Positions 36,780 through 45,491 of a stretch of DNA of 64,000 nucleotides are shown here, in pieces (position 1 is the first letter of the stretch; every line of letters starts with the position of its first letter). This DNA is from Dyadobacter psychrophilus. GTDB taxonomy: Bacteria; Bacteroidota; Bacteroidia; Cytophagales; Spirosomataceae. The notes under the pieces are model-generated. The model had not been told where the DNA came from, made no database searches, and was given only the letters and a program-made list of their open reading frames with translations. Made by a program: the position numbers and the translations under genes. The stretch covers positions 1,581,604-1,645,603 of the forward strand of contig NZ_FUZA01000002.1 in the NCBI RefSeq assembly GCF_900167945.1, read 5' to 3'.

Positions 36780-39700
36780 ATGATGGTTCAGCTGTCAAAG
36801 CAATCAACCTTTCTCATTCGGGTGCTGTGGTCCCTGGCATTTTTGGCCAGCCGATGCTCGTTGATGGCCCAAAGTGATCCGTCACAGGCCAATGCCGACT
36901 ACACAGTCACAAAAAGGTTGCTCTCTATTGAAGATGGCCTGGCTTCTCATGAAGTGTTCTGCGGAGTGCAGGATGCGGCTGGGTTTCTATGGTTTGGCAC
37001 AAGGAATGGCTTAAACCGGTATGATGGGAAAAATTCACTGCTTTTCACAAGGCAACGAAACAGATTGCAGGATAACAAGGTGGTGCAACTGGCAAGGGAC
37101 GATGCGAACCGCCTTTTTATCGAATATGGAAGCACTGGTTTCCAACTCACTACAAACGGGAAAGTGGATGTAATGGATGCCACGACCCATGAAGTGAAGA
37201 CACTCACAGAGGCTTTCCCCAACCTGCCATTTAAGGAGCAGGATGTCTACTGGATTGCCAATGACGGCACCGGTGAAGTGAGTTTTCTGACCGCACTTCC
37301 CTTCCGGCTGTGGAAATTCTCCTCCAAAAAAGGTTTCCGGCTGCGCTACGAAATGAAGGATTGGGATCATGTCGTCAGCGCAAGCGACCGCCGCACGACG
37401 GGGCCATACAGCAGCTTTGCCGAAGGAAAAGCCCTGCTCAAACTGGTCAATCAGGAAAAGCAATATCTGTTGACCGGTGACACGGCCATTTCTTTCAGGC
37501 AGAACAATGTGCTACGCTCACTACCGATCGGTTTTACAGAGCAAAATGAGGCGCTGATCACTTACAACACATCTGATGACCCGGACCATTTTGCCGTTGA
37601 TCTCCTCTCTCCAAAGGGTCGGCTTACACCCGTATCTGATTTGAACCAATATCAACTTAACCCTGTAAAAGGCCGATATTGGTATCAGGCTGGGACGGCA
37701 ACCGATGGCAGCGCGTCTTTTTTTTACAATGCCAATGATGCATTGTTTGTATGGAATAAACAGGCATTTATCAAAGTGCTTGACAAAGCCGAGTTGAAAG
37801 GGTTTGAGAATTTGTTTATTTACCGCCTTTTTCCCGATGCACTGGGAAATCTCTGGGCATGCACTTCGTTGGGTGTGCTTCAAATAAGGCTCAAGAAGAA
37901 CCGCTTCAAGCCTTACTTTTCTACCGGCCAGCAATCCATGGAACCCAACAGCCAGGCCCGCGGGATATACGCCGAAGGAAACGGGAATGTTTTTGCTAAC
38001 ATATGGGCACATACGTTCGGTCAGCAACGTGAGAAAATGCAGGCCATCCGGCATCCCGAGATAAATTATGCGCTGGTCAAACATCACGCAGCACTATACA
38101 CCGGTGGATATAGTCTTTCCAGGTATGAACCGGGTGAAAACAAAATAATCAGCTTTCCTGCGGGGCTCGGTTCGGAGATATGGGCTATGCATTCGCTGAA
38201 TGACAGCCTGTTACTGCTCGGAAGAACAAACGGTTTCTCATTGTTCAATTCCAAGACAAGCAGGTTTGACACATTATCTATATCCGATCCGTCCATGCCC
38301 AATGCCCGTTTTGTATATCGCTTTTTCAGAGACAAACAAGGCGCCGTTTGGGCAGTGGCTGAGAACGGGCTTTACAAATTGATCCTGAATAAAACCGTGA
38401 GAAACAATGGTCAACTAATTATCACAAAGTTGCAATCGCCTTTCCTCGACGCACTGACATTGATGGACGCCTACCAGAACGCGGATGGCTCGTTCTGGCT
38501 GGCTACAAACGGTGAAGGGCTCTATCACTGGAATCCGGGAAACAATGCAACAAGGCAATTTAACATTACGTCAGGTTTTCCCTCCGACGTCTTATACAGG
38601 ATCGAGTCCGACGCATTCGGAAACCTGTGGATCAGCTCGGATTACGGGTTAATCCGTTTCAACCGGAAAGATTTTTCAGTCAAAACTTATACGACCATTG
38701 ACGGCATTACCAATAATGAGTTCAACCGCACTTCGTCATTTAAAGGCAGCGACGGCAAATTATTTTTTGGTGGGTTAAATGGTGTGAATGCTTTTGATCC
38801 GAAGGATTTCAGGGCCGATATCACTGCGTTTCAGGTGCCGTTGCGCGTGATCGCATTTAATCAGTTTGCTGGATCCAAAAATGAGTTGATCAACAAAACC
38901 ACAGCGCTTTTGCGTAAGCCGCAAATCATTCTTCAACCGGATGACAAGTTCTTCACGCTGGACTTTCAATTGCTGGATTTCACCAAAGATGAGGGGCACC
39001 GGTATGGATACAAGCTGGAAGGCCTGGATGAAACCTGGAATTATATTAGCGAAAATTCTGTGCGGATCAGCGGCTTGCCTTATGGCCACTATATTTTACG
39101 GATCAAAGCCCAGAATCGGGAAGGCGCCTGGAATACGCGTGAATTAAGCATTCCAATTACTGTTTTGAAGCCTGTTTACCTGCAATGGTGGTTTATCCTG
39201 ATTGTCGCATTACTATTTTTGCTGGCCATTTATCTGGTCATCCAGCTGCGGCTGAAGCAATTGGCACGGGACAAAAAAAAGCTGGAAGAAACGGTGAACG
39301 AACGCACTGTCCAATTAAAAAAATCGCTGGCCGAACAGTCCGCTTTACTGCTCGAAAAGGATGTGCTGATGAAAGAGATCCACCATCGGGTAAAAAATAA
39401 TTTACAGGTGATTTCGGGATTGCTCGAACTGCAAAGCAAGACATTAACCGACGAAACCGCCAAAGAAGCGTTGCGGGAAGGTCGAAACCGCGTCAGAAGC
39501 ATCGCGCTTATTCACCAGAACCTTTACCAGTTCGAAAATCTCAGCAGCATTGATCTCCGACAATTTATCAATGACTTATGCAAGCAGGTGCAAAGTGTAT
39601 TTCAAAGACAAAAAACGATAGCAGTTACAGTAAATGTCCCCGAGCTTAACCTTGATATTGACTCGGCCGTTCCGCTCGGTCTGATTTTAAATGAATTACT

Positions 39701-39977
39701 TTCCAATTCCTTTAAATATGCTTTCACGGAGGGCAAGTCAGGCAAGATTGACATTGTAATGCACACATTGGAAGAAGGAAAATATCAGTTGGCTTATGCT
39801 GATAACGGGCCCGGTCTACCGGTGGATTTTGATGTTTCAAAAGCCAAAACGCTTGGCCTGCAACTCATTAATGACCTTGCGCGGCAAATGGGCGGCAGGG
39901 TTCAATACGAGACCAGGAATGGTGCTGCTTTTACAATTAATTTTACCAACCGCGAAGTGCGTAAGAACCAAGACTAG
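36780..39977 (+). CDS. Two-component propeller sensor histidine kinase
   Basis: The ATG at 36780 (MMVQLSKQSTF) gives a signal/anchor; upstream frame to 36657 begins with TTG and overlaps the divergent gene. The roughly 1065-residue protein has Reg_prop repeats forming a periplasmic double propeller (residues about 45-680; GFLWFGTRNGLNRYDG, NLWISSDYGLIRF), a Y_Y_Y domain (about 690-790), a TM helix (WWFILIVALLFLLAIYLVI) and a cytoplasmic HisKA_2-type kinase. The phospho-acceptor His is in IHHRVKNNLQVISGL at about 867-869, and HATPase motifs are LNELLSNSFKYAF and YADNGPGLP. The ligand is probably a carbohydrate or other extracellular compound. The response regulator gene follows 7 bp later. Confidence 0.92.
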   Translation: MMVQLSKQSTFLIRVLWSLAFLASRCSLMAQSDPSQANADYTVTKRLLSIEDGLASHEVFCGVQDAAGFLWFGTRNGLNRYDGKNSLLFTRQRNRLQDNKVVQLARDDANRLFIEYGSTGFQLTTNGKVDVMDATTHEVKTLTEAFPNLPFKEQDVYWIANDGTGEVSFLTALPFRLWKFSSKKGFRLRYEMKDWDHVVSASDRRTTGPYSSFAEGKALLKLVNQEKQYLLTGDTAISFRQNNVLRSLPIGFTEQNEALITYNTSDDPDHFAVDLLSPKGRLTPVSDLNQYQLNPVKGRYWYQAGTATDGSASFFYNANDALFVWNKQAFIKVLDKAELKGFENLFIYRLFPDALGNLWACTSLGVLQIRLKKNRFKPYFSTGQQSMEPNSQARGIYAEGNGNVFANIWAHTFGQQREKMQAIRHPEINYALVKHHAALYTGGYSLSRYEPGENKIISFPAGLGSEIWAMHSLNDSLLLLGRTNGFSLFNSKTSRFDTLSISDPSMPNARFVYRFFRDKQGAVWAVAENGLYKLILNKTVRNNGQLIITKLQSPFLDALTLMDAYQNADGSFWLATNGEGLYHWNPGNNATRQFNITSGFPSDVLYRIESDAFGNLWISSDYGLIRFNRKDFSVKTYTTIDGITNNEFNRTSSFKGSDGKLFFGGLNGVNAFDPKDFRADITAFQVPLRVIAFNQFAGSKNELINKTTALLRKPQIILQPDDKFFTLDFQLLDFTKDEGHRYGYKLEGLDETWNYISENSVRISGLPYGHYILRIKAQNREGAWNTRELSIPITVLKPVYLQWWFILIVALLFLLAIYLVIQLRLKQLARDKKKLEETVNERTVQLKKSLAEQSALLLEKDVLMKEIHHRVKNNLQVISGLLELQSKTLTDETAKEALREGRNRVRSIALIHQNLYQFENLSSIDLRQFINDLCKQVQSVFQRQKTIAVTVNVPELNLDIDSAVPLGLILNELLSNSFKYAFTEGKSGKIDIVMHTLEEGKYQLAYADNGPGLPVDFDVSKAKTLGLQLINDLARQMGGRVQYETRNGAAFTINFTNREVRKNQD

Positions 39978-39983
39978 ACCCTC

Positions 39984-40724
39984 ATGACAGTTTTAAAAAT
40001 TGGTGTTGTAGAAGACGAACTCGTCATTGCCCGTACGATCCTGAACAGCCTGGAAGAACTCGGCTACTCGCATTGCGGGCCGGCCATTAATTACACCGAA
40101 GCTGTGGATATGCTCGATAATGACAAGCCGGACCTGGTGTTACTGGACATTCAGCTGGCTGGCCGGAAAGACGGGTTTGATGTAGCCGAAAAGATCAACG
40201 AGACTTATAAGATCCCCTTTATTTTCCTTACCGCGAATAGCGACTTTGAAACCATAGGCCGCGCCAAGCTGGTGAAACCGCACGCATACATTGTAAAACC
40301 TTTCACAAAAGAGGAATTATATGCGGCCATTGAAATCGCTTTCAACAACTTCACGGCCCATCGAAGCCACACGAAGCCCGAAAAGGGCGCTTCGCACCAG
40401 GGCCGCAATTTTATGTTTGTCAAGGACGGCTATGTTTTCAGAAAAATATTTTTTGATGAACTGCTTTATCTGGAAAGCGAGGCGAACTATGTGCTTCTCC
40501 ACCTGAAATCACTCAAAAAAATAATGGTGCGTTCCACGATCAATGACTTCATGGAACATCTGGATCCCGACCGCTTCGTTCGTATACACCGCCGATTTTC
40601 GGTCAATGTACATTTCATCGAAGATATTTTTCCTGATGAAGTCTCGCTTCAAGGCCATAGGTTGCCCATCGGCAAGTCGTTCCGGGATGGACTGTTCAAT
40701 GTTTTGGGCATCAAACATTCCTAG
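39984..40724 (+). CDS. LytTR response regulator
   Basis: The 246-residue protein has a receiver domain (residues 1-125) with the acidic pocket GVVEDE, phosphorylation site Asp55 (PDLVLLDIQLAG), Thr/Ser at FLTANSD and Lys at YIVKPF. The C-terminal LytTR DNA-binding domain (about 140-245) reads FDELLYLESEANYVLLHL, FVRIHRRFSVNVHFIEDIF, GHRLPIGKSFRD. It follows the propeller kinase by 7 bp and is its cognate partner. The overlapping function suggests binding to tandem LytTR-type sites. Confidence 0.94.
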   Translation: MTVLKIGVVEDELVIARTILNSLEELGYSHCGPAINYTEAVDMLDNDKPDLVLLDIQLAGRKDGFDVAEKINETYKIPFIFLTANSDFETIGRAKLVKPHAYIVKPFTKEELYAAIEIAFNNFTAHRSHTKPEKGASHQGRNFMFVKDGYVFRKIFFDELLYLESEANYVLLHLKSLKKIMVRSTINDFMEHLDPDRFVRIHRRFSVNVHFIEDIFPDEVSLQGHRLPIGKSFRDGLFNVLGIKHS

Positions 40725-40728
40725 GTTT

Positions 40729-41394
40729 TCACCCTTGCCTGCGGACTATTTCATTGATCCATATCGGCGCGAAAGGCGAAGTACAGCCCTTGGAAACGGG
40801 ATAATCCCGAAAAACGCCTAGCCGCTCCCCTATTGCAAGGGCGCGTTCCCGGTGCTCCGGAAATTTGATCCCAATATTAGCAAGTGCTGAATTCATGGTC
40901 CACTGGACTTCCGGCGCCGCACCTGGCATTTCTGATTCAATTCGATCAAGGATCGCGGGCAGGTCCAGCACCTCGGGGTTACGCGCCACACAGCCGCTTG
41001 TAAGGCTCCATCCGGCCCGGGCCGCCATAATATCATCGGAATTCATCCACTCCCTCCGCAAGAATTCATGTTCGGGATGATCTTTGATAACATAGGAATA
41101 CAGCCAGTCCGCAACCTGGGTATATTTCTCCGATTTTACCATCCTGTCCAGCTCCTCCGCCGATAGCTTTTTGGGAACGATGATCAATGTTGCCAAAAGC
41201 CGGGCTTCCATGTTTTCGGTGTCCCAAAGTGCCATTGCCAATGCATGGTCCGTCTTAATTTTGTCTGCCACCTTTCGGATCTCGCCCAATTTTATGCCAA
41301 ACTGGTTCTCGCCCGCACCACGCTTCCGGTAAAAATCCCGCATCTTCTCACTGCCGAGCGATTCGAGCTGGTCGAGTGTTTCTTTGAGCGTCAT
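40729..41394 (-). CDS. DNA alkylation repair protein, AlkD family
   Basis: The 221-residue protein has the AlkD/HEAT-like fold signature: FYRKRGAGENQFGIKLGEIR near the start, ALWDTENMEARLLATLI with the conserved Glu-Ala-Arg, WLYSYVIKDHPEHEFLRREW and CVARNPE. AlkD is a DNA glycosylase that removes bulky alkyl-purines such as N3- and N7-alkylated bases without flipping the base. It is the last gene of a leftward operon starting with the ArsR gene at 43221, and converges with the response regulator (stop codons 4 bp apart). Confidence 0.9.
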   Translation of the reverse strand: MTLKETLDQLESLGSEKMRDFYRKRGAGENQFGIKLGEIRKVADKIKTDHALAMALWDTENMEARLLATLIIVPKKLSAEELDRMVKSEKYTQVADWLYSYVIKDHPEHEFLRREWMNSDDIMAARAGWSLTSGCVARNPEVLDLPAILDRIESEMPGAAPEVQWTMNSALANIGIKFPEHRERALAIGERLGVFRDYPVSKGCTSPFAPIWINEIVRRQG

Positions 41395-41411
41395 AATGCT
41401 ATTTTTTTAAA

Positions 41412-41978
41412 TTAAACCCTGATTGAGCCACGGAAACCTCTTGCTGCATAGTAAGAATCGGCGCCGTTGTGGTAAATAAAAACCCTGTCGAAGCGGCGGT
41501 CACCGAAAATGGCACCACCCAGTTTCCTTACATCCGCGCCGGTTTTCAGCCAACTTGATGTTTTCAAATCGAACTTCCCCAATGTCTGTAATTCCTGGTA
41601 TTCCGCTTCCGTCAAAAGCTCAATGCCCATTTCGGCGGCCCTGTCCATCGCCGTGCCTTCCGGTTTGTTGGCTTTCCGCGATTCCCACGCAGCGCGGTCG
41701 TAACAAAGGCTTCTTCTATCCTTTGGAGTTTCCGCGGAGCAATCAAAAAAGATATACGCATCCGATTTCTCATCATAACCAACCACATCCGGCTCACCGC
41801 CTGTGATTTCCATTTCGTCCAGCACCCACAGCTTTTCCGGACCAGCTTCCAGCTTTGCTTGTATCTTACTCCATTCCAAACCCTTATGACGGGCCATATT
41901 TTTCTCAAAGCGGTTTTTCAATGTACTTAAAAGCTCCTTTGCCTGTTCTTCGGAAAGCTGTTTTTTGTTATTTTTCAT
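41412..41978 (-). CDS. DUF4256 domain-containing protein
   Basis: The 188-residue cytoplasmic protein matches DUF4256 along its whole length: LKNRFEKNMARHKGLEWSKI, LWVLDEMEITGGEPDVVGYD, FFDCSAETPKDRRSLCYDRA, FDRVFIYHNGADSYYAARGF. No activity is known for this family. It sits in a leftward operon between DoxX and AlkD (17 bp to AlkD). DUF4256 genes often travel with ArsR/SRPBCC pairs, as here. Confidence 0.9.
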   Translation of the reverse strand: MKNNKKQLSEEQAKELLSTLKNRFEKNMARHKGLEWSKIQAKLEAGPEKLWVLDEMEITGGEPDVVGYDEKSDAYIFFDCSAETPKDRRSLCYDRAAWESRKANKPEGTAMDRAAEMGIELLTEAEYQELQTLGKFDLKTSSWLKTGADVRKLGGAIFGDRRFDRVFIYHNGADSYYAARGFRGSIRV

Positions 41979-42024
41979 ATCTATTTAAATTAGTGTAAAT
42001 CCGTGTATCCGTGGCGAAAAGAAT

Positions 42025-42405
42025 TTAAAGAGCACTCCTTAACCGGCGCGATTCCGGCCTGAAATACCAGGACACAACCGTAAGAACGATTAATAAGACT
42101 GGCCCAAAAAACTCCTTAGCACCGTCACCAGCCGCAATGTGTGAGAAAACAGCTCCTGACATGGCAAAGAAAAAACCCGCATATGCCCATTCCTTTACCA
42201 ATGGAAATTGAGGAATAAGCACGGCAATCACGCCCAGCATTTTCCAAACACCGATAATGGTCAGAAAATAAAGCGGATAGCCCAGATGCGTCATCATATC
42301 TACTTCCTCTTTCAGCTTGATTAGCTGCACAGCGCCGCTCGACACCATTCCCAATGAAAGCCAGAGAGTTGCAATCCAGTAAATGATCTTGTTTCGCTTC
42401 GTCAT
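42025..42405 (-). CDS. DoxX family membrane protein
   Basis: The 126-residue protein has four TM helices (IIYWIATLWLSLGMVSSGAV, YFLTIIGVWKMLGVIAVLI, WAYAGFFFAMSGAVFSHIA, VLLIVLTVVSWYF). It has the DoxX-like pattern LGYPLYFLTIIGVWKMLG. DoxX-like proteins are four-helix inner-membrane proteins with a proposed redox or quinone link; the precise role is unknown. It is 7 bp after the SRPBCC gene in the ArsR operon. Confidence 0.88.
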   Translation of the reverse strand: MTKRNKIIYWIATLWLSLGMVSSGAVQLIKLKEEVDMMTHLGYPLYFLTIIGVWKMLGVIAVLIPQFPLVKEWAYAGFFFAMSGAVFSHIAAGDGAKEFFGPVLLIVLTVVSWYFRPESRRLRSAL

Positions 42406-42412
42406 GATTATG

Positions 42413-42895
42413 TTATTTTAAATGGTTTACAACTTCCTGTAATCTGTTATGCGCCATGTTAATGCCCTGGGCAAAAGGCATTTTCAACATTTGATCTCTG
42501 AGCTCCACCGATTTATAAACAATTTGCATGGTGAGTTTACTGGTCTCGCTGGTGACTTTCTCAAAATCAAGGAATTCTAGTTGAATCTCGAACTGGAATG
42601 GCGAACCGGGTGTATTTTCCATTTCAAATGTCCTCGTAATGCGCTGCTCATGAATGAATTCGGGATAGACACCATTGATCCTTACCAGCACATTCCCCTG
42701 TGGGTCCGACGTTTCAAACTCGTAGGCGCCATGCTTTTTATTTTCGAGTTTCAGTACTTTTGTCCCCATCCATTGCGCCACGATCTCCGGCTCCATGTAT
42801 GCCTTGAAAAGTAAATCCAAAGGCAGATCAAACTCCCTGGTAATGATAATTTCCTGTTTGCCTTCCTCGGCGTGCACTTTGGTTTTGCGCTCCAT
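42413..42895 (-). CDS. SRPBCC (AHSA1/START-like) protein
   Basis: The ATG at 42895 (MERKTKVHAEEG) lies 2 bp after the ArsR stop codon; the longer frame to 42958 would overlap ArsR and is rejected. The 160-residue product has the START/Bet v1-like fold signature: IIITREFDLPLDLLFKAYME, VAQWMGTKVLKLENKKHGAY, and a C-terminal helix MLKMPFAQGINMAHNRLQEV. These proteins bind hydrophobic ligands, or, as AHSA1-like partners, chaperones. Pairing with ArsR is common. Confidence 0.9.
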   Translation of the reverse strand: MERKTKVHAEEGKQEIIITREFDLPLDLLFKAYMEPEIVAQWMGTKVLKLENKKHGAYEFETSDPQGNVLVRINGVYPEFIHEQRITRTFEMENTPGSPFQFEIQLEFLDFEKVTSETSKLTMQIVYKSVELRDQMLKMPFAQGINMAHNRLQEVVNHLK

Positions 42896-42897
42896 AT

Positions 42898-43221
42898 TTA
42901 TTTGTCGGATTTGTAATTTTTCATAATCGATTCCAGTTTGTTGAACCTGTCGTCCCACATATTGCGGAACGGTTCAATAAAATCGGCCACCTCTTTCATT
43001 TTCCTGGCATTAATGTGATAGTAAACCTCCCGGCCATTCTGATGTTGTTCCAGTAACTCACACTCGGTAAGTATCGACAAATGTTTCGAAACCGTCGGCC
43101 GCGCAGTATCAAAGTTGGCGGCTATTGCGCCGGCGGTCATCGTTTGCGTTGCAACCAACAGAAGTATTGCTCTTCGTGTCGGGTCTGCTATTGCCTGAAA
43201 TACGTCTCGTCTTAAATTCAT
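42898..43221 (-). CDS. ArsR-family transcriptional regulator
   Basis: The 107-residue winged-helix protein has [19 protein letters not shown], the recognition helix [20 protein letters not shown] and the wing [19 protein letters not shown]. It lacks the CxC metal site of classical ArsR, so it probably senses something other than arsenite. It heads the operon ArsR-SRPBCC-DoxX-DUF4256-AlkD. Two 16-bp repeats overlapping the start region are its likely operator. Confidence 0.93.
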   Translation of the reverse strand: MNLRRDVFQAIADPTRRAILLLVATQTMTAGAIAANFDTARPTVSKHLSILTECELLEQHQNGREVYYHINARKMKEVADFIEPFRNMWDDRFNKLESIMKNYKSDK

Positions 43222-43224
43222 TAT

Positions 43225-43266
43225 GTAGTTATTTGGCTACGAATATACATGTAGTCATTTAGCTAC
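43225..43266 (-). promoter_or_regulatory. Duplicated dyad operator of the ArsR gene
   Basis: Two near-identical 16-bp dyads, GTAGTTATTTGGCTAC (43225-43240) and GTAGTCATTTAGCTAC (43251-43266), are spaced 26 bp apart, 4-45 bp upstream of the ArsR start. Each has GTAG/CTAC ends, as expected for a homodimeric winged-helix repressor. This suggests autoregulation of the operon. Confidence 0.65.
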
Positions 43267-43338
43267 GCAAATTTTTCAGTAAATTTTTTTAAAGGCTGCT
43301 TTGTTGGTAGCATCCAATTGCTAAAACATATTCTACTA

Positions 43339-45411
43339 ATGAGGAATTATTTCTATCAGCTCACACATTTGAACGAAGGCAGCATTATTTTTTTTTCGTT
43401 TGTTTTGATCTGGGGTTTTACAGGATGCCAAAAATCCAGGGAAATTGATCATAAAAACCAAATGAGCGTATGGATCGACAGCCTGGATCGCAATTCACGG
43501 AAAATCGGGATAAAGACCGCCATTCAATCCTTTGATTCGCTGACGTCTACACTTGGCAACCTAGGTTTGGGCGACAGGATGCGCTACTACAAGTTTATGA
43601 AAGTGCTCAGTCACAGGGATTCCACATTGTCCGAAGAGGCGCTGAGTTACACGGACAGTCTTTTACAACTATTCCCCACGGACCGCATTCGCGAGCAATA
43701 TCCGATTGAATATTCAAAGGCCTTGCTATTGAAGGGAGATGATCTGCTGAAACAGAAAAGGTTTTACCAGGCATACCACAATTATTATCATGGAAAATCC
43801 TTTTTAAGTGCCGTCGGCCAAACGTGTGAATGTGCCCGTTACAGCAGCAGAATTGCAAATATTTCGTACCAGGAGGAAAACTATTATCAGGCAATTGAAT
43901 ATTGGAAACATGAAATGAAGGAATTGGCGGAATGTGGAAAGTCAGGAAGTTTTCAACTGGAATTTATTGAAATGCAGGGTGCATTACGGAACATTGGAAT
44001 GTCCTATCTTTCGCTGAACAAACCTGACACGGCCTTAAATTACCTTCAACAGGCAAAGGCTTTCATCAACAATCATGCAGCAGAATTCCCCAAGGAAAAG
44101 AACTTTATCAAGTTCGCCCAAATCGTCATTTTAAAGAATCAGGCTGAGGCCTATGCGTTAAAAGGCGAATGGAGAACCGCGGAAAGACTTGTAAAGAGCT
44201 GCCTTCAGCATGATGACGAGATTGACTGGTCCATAGACGTGGAACGGGAGTCGCGGGAGTTGCTGGCAAAAATATACATTGAAACCAAACAATTTAACGA
44301 GGCTGATGCGCAGCTTAAAATCTTAAAAACGCTGCCTGGGGCATCAGATCAAGCTGCTAATACCAGCGCGTATCAAAAAATGCAGGCATCGGTCTTATTT
44401 GGGCAGGGCCGGTTCGAAGATGCCGGCAGGTTGCTGATCGCCAGCATGGAAGCGGACCGCGCTGCCAAATTTGCAAAAAATGCGGAGAACCGGATCGATG
44501 TCGGGCAGTTGCTGCAGCAAGTCCGGCGGCAGCACGAGATTGAGATGGAAAATGAAAAAGACGCCCGCGAGAAATTGTTTTTGTATTTCACCATTATCCT
44601 CTCTATCACTCTCGGCACCATTGCCTATCTGATCTGGCGGAATGCCCGAAAAAGTATTGTCAATTTAAGGGCTGTCACGGAGTTGAATAAAGTTATAACC
44701 CAGAGTAACATTGTTTTACAGGACACAGTCAACGCATTGGAACAGGCGGAAATGGAAAACGAGCATGTTCTGAAGATCGTAGCGCACGATCTTCGCAACC
44801 CGATTGCGTCCATCATTTCTGCTTCGCACATGCTTTTCTGGGACGAAGAGCCTTCGGAAGAACAGGGTGTACTTATATCCGGCATTCAGCTTTCGGCGGG
44901 AAAGGCAAACACACTGATCAGCCAGATCCTGGAATCAACGTCGGACCGCGAGCGCATTGTCAAGCATGAGGTTGCCTTACAGGAAATTGTGCAGTCCTGC
45001 ATTGATATGCTGAGTCACAAAGCCAACGACAAACAGCAGAAAATTCACTATCATTATGATCCTGTCATAGTCCCGGTTGACCGCGAAAAAATCTGGCGGG
45101 TTTTCTGTAACCTGCTAAGCAATGCCATCAAATTTTCTCAATCCGGCGGCACAATCCGGATCACTCTGCAACGGCAAAGTGATATGGTCTTGCTGTCTTT
45201 GGAAGACAATGGGATTGGTATACCTGAAAATTTGAAGGACCAGATCTTTCTTCCTTTAAACAGTGCAAAAAGGTCGGGAACGGCTGGTGAGCAATCGTAT
45301 GGAATTGGTCTTTCTATCTGTAAACAAATCGTGGAATCACACGGAGGCAATATCTGGTTTGAACCTGCTAAGGACGCCGGGACGGTGTTTTTTGTTGAGT
45401 TGCCTGTTTGA
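43339..45411 (+). CDS. TPR-containing sensor histidine kinase
   Basis: The ATG at 43339 (MRNYFYQL) is preferred; the frame can be extended seven codons to a TTG at 43318. The roughly 690-residue protein has a hydrophobic N-terminus ending in a possible lipobox (LIWGFTGCQK). TPR-like repeats follow over about 80-400 (YLSLNKPDTALNYLQQAKAF, AYALKGEWRTAERLVKS). A TM helix (YFTIILSITLGTIAYLIW) is near 415-435, then a coiled coil. The HisKA motif is HDLRNPIASIISASHML with the phospho-His near 483, and HATPase_c ends the protein (DNGIGIPENLKDQ, GIGLSICKQIVESHGG). No receiver gene is adjacent; the next gene is an ECF sigma factor, a possible output. Confidence 0.9.
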   Translation: MRNYFYQLTHLNEGSIIFFSFVLIWGFTGCQKSREIDHKNQMSVWIDSLDRNSRKIGIKTAIQSFDSLTSTLGNLGLGDRMRYYKFMKVLSHRDSTLSEEALSYTDSLLQLFPTDRIREQYPIEYSKALLLKGDDLLKQKRFYQAYHNYYHGKSFLSAVGQTCECARYSSRIANISYQEENYYQAIEYWKHEMKELAECGKSGSFQLEFIEMQGALRNIGMSYLSLNKPDTALNYLQQAKAFINNHAAEFPKEKNFIKFAQIVILKNQAEAYALKGEWRTAERLVKSCLQHDDEIDWSIDVERESRELLAKIYIETKQFNEADAQLKILKTLPGASDQAANTSAYQKMQASVLFGQGRFEDAGRLLIASMEADRAAKFAKNAENRIDVGQLLQQVRRQHEIEMENEKDAREKLFLYFTIILSITLGTIAYLIWRNARKSIVNLRAVTELNKVITQSNIVLQDTVNALEQAEMENEHVLKIVAHDLRNPIASIISASHMLFWDEEPSEEQGVLISGIQLSAGKANTLISQILESTSDRERIVKHEVALQEIVQSCIDMLSHKANDKQQKIHYHYDPVIVPVDREKIWRVFCNLLSNAIKFSQSGGTIRITLQRQSDMVLLSLEDNGIGIPENLKDQIFLPLNSAKRSGTAGEQSYGIGLSICKQIVESHGGNIWFEPAKDAGTVFFVELPV

Positions 45412-45491
45412 TGCTGCAATTGCGTAAATTTTCCCGAATCTAAGCTGCAACCATTTGAAGAGATGGCATCATAGGGAGGTAAGTTTTCGAT

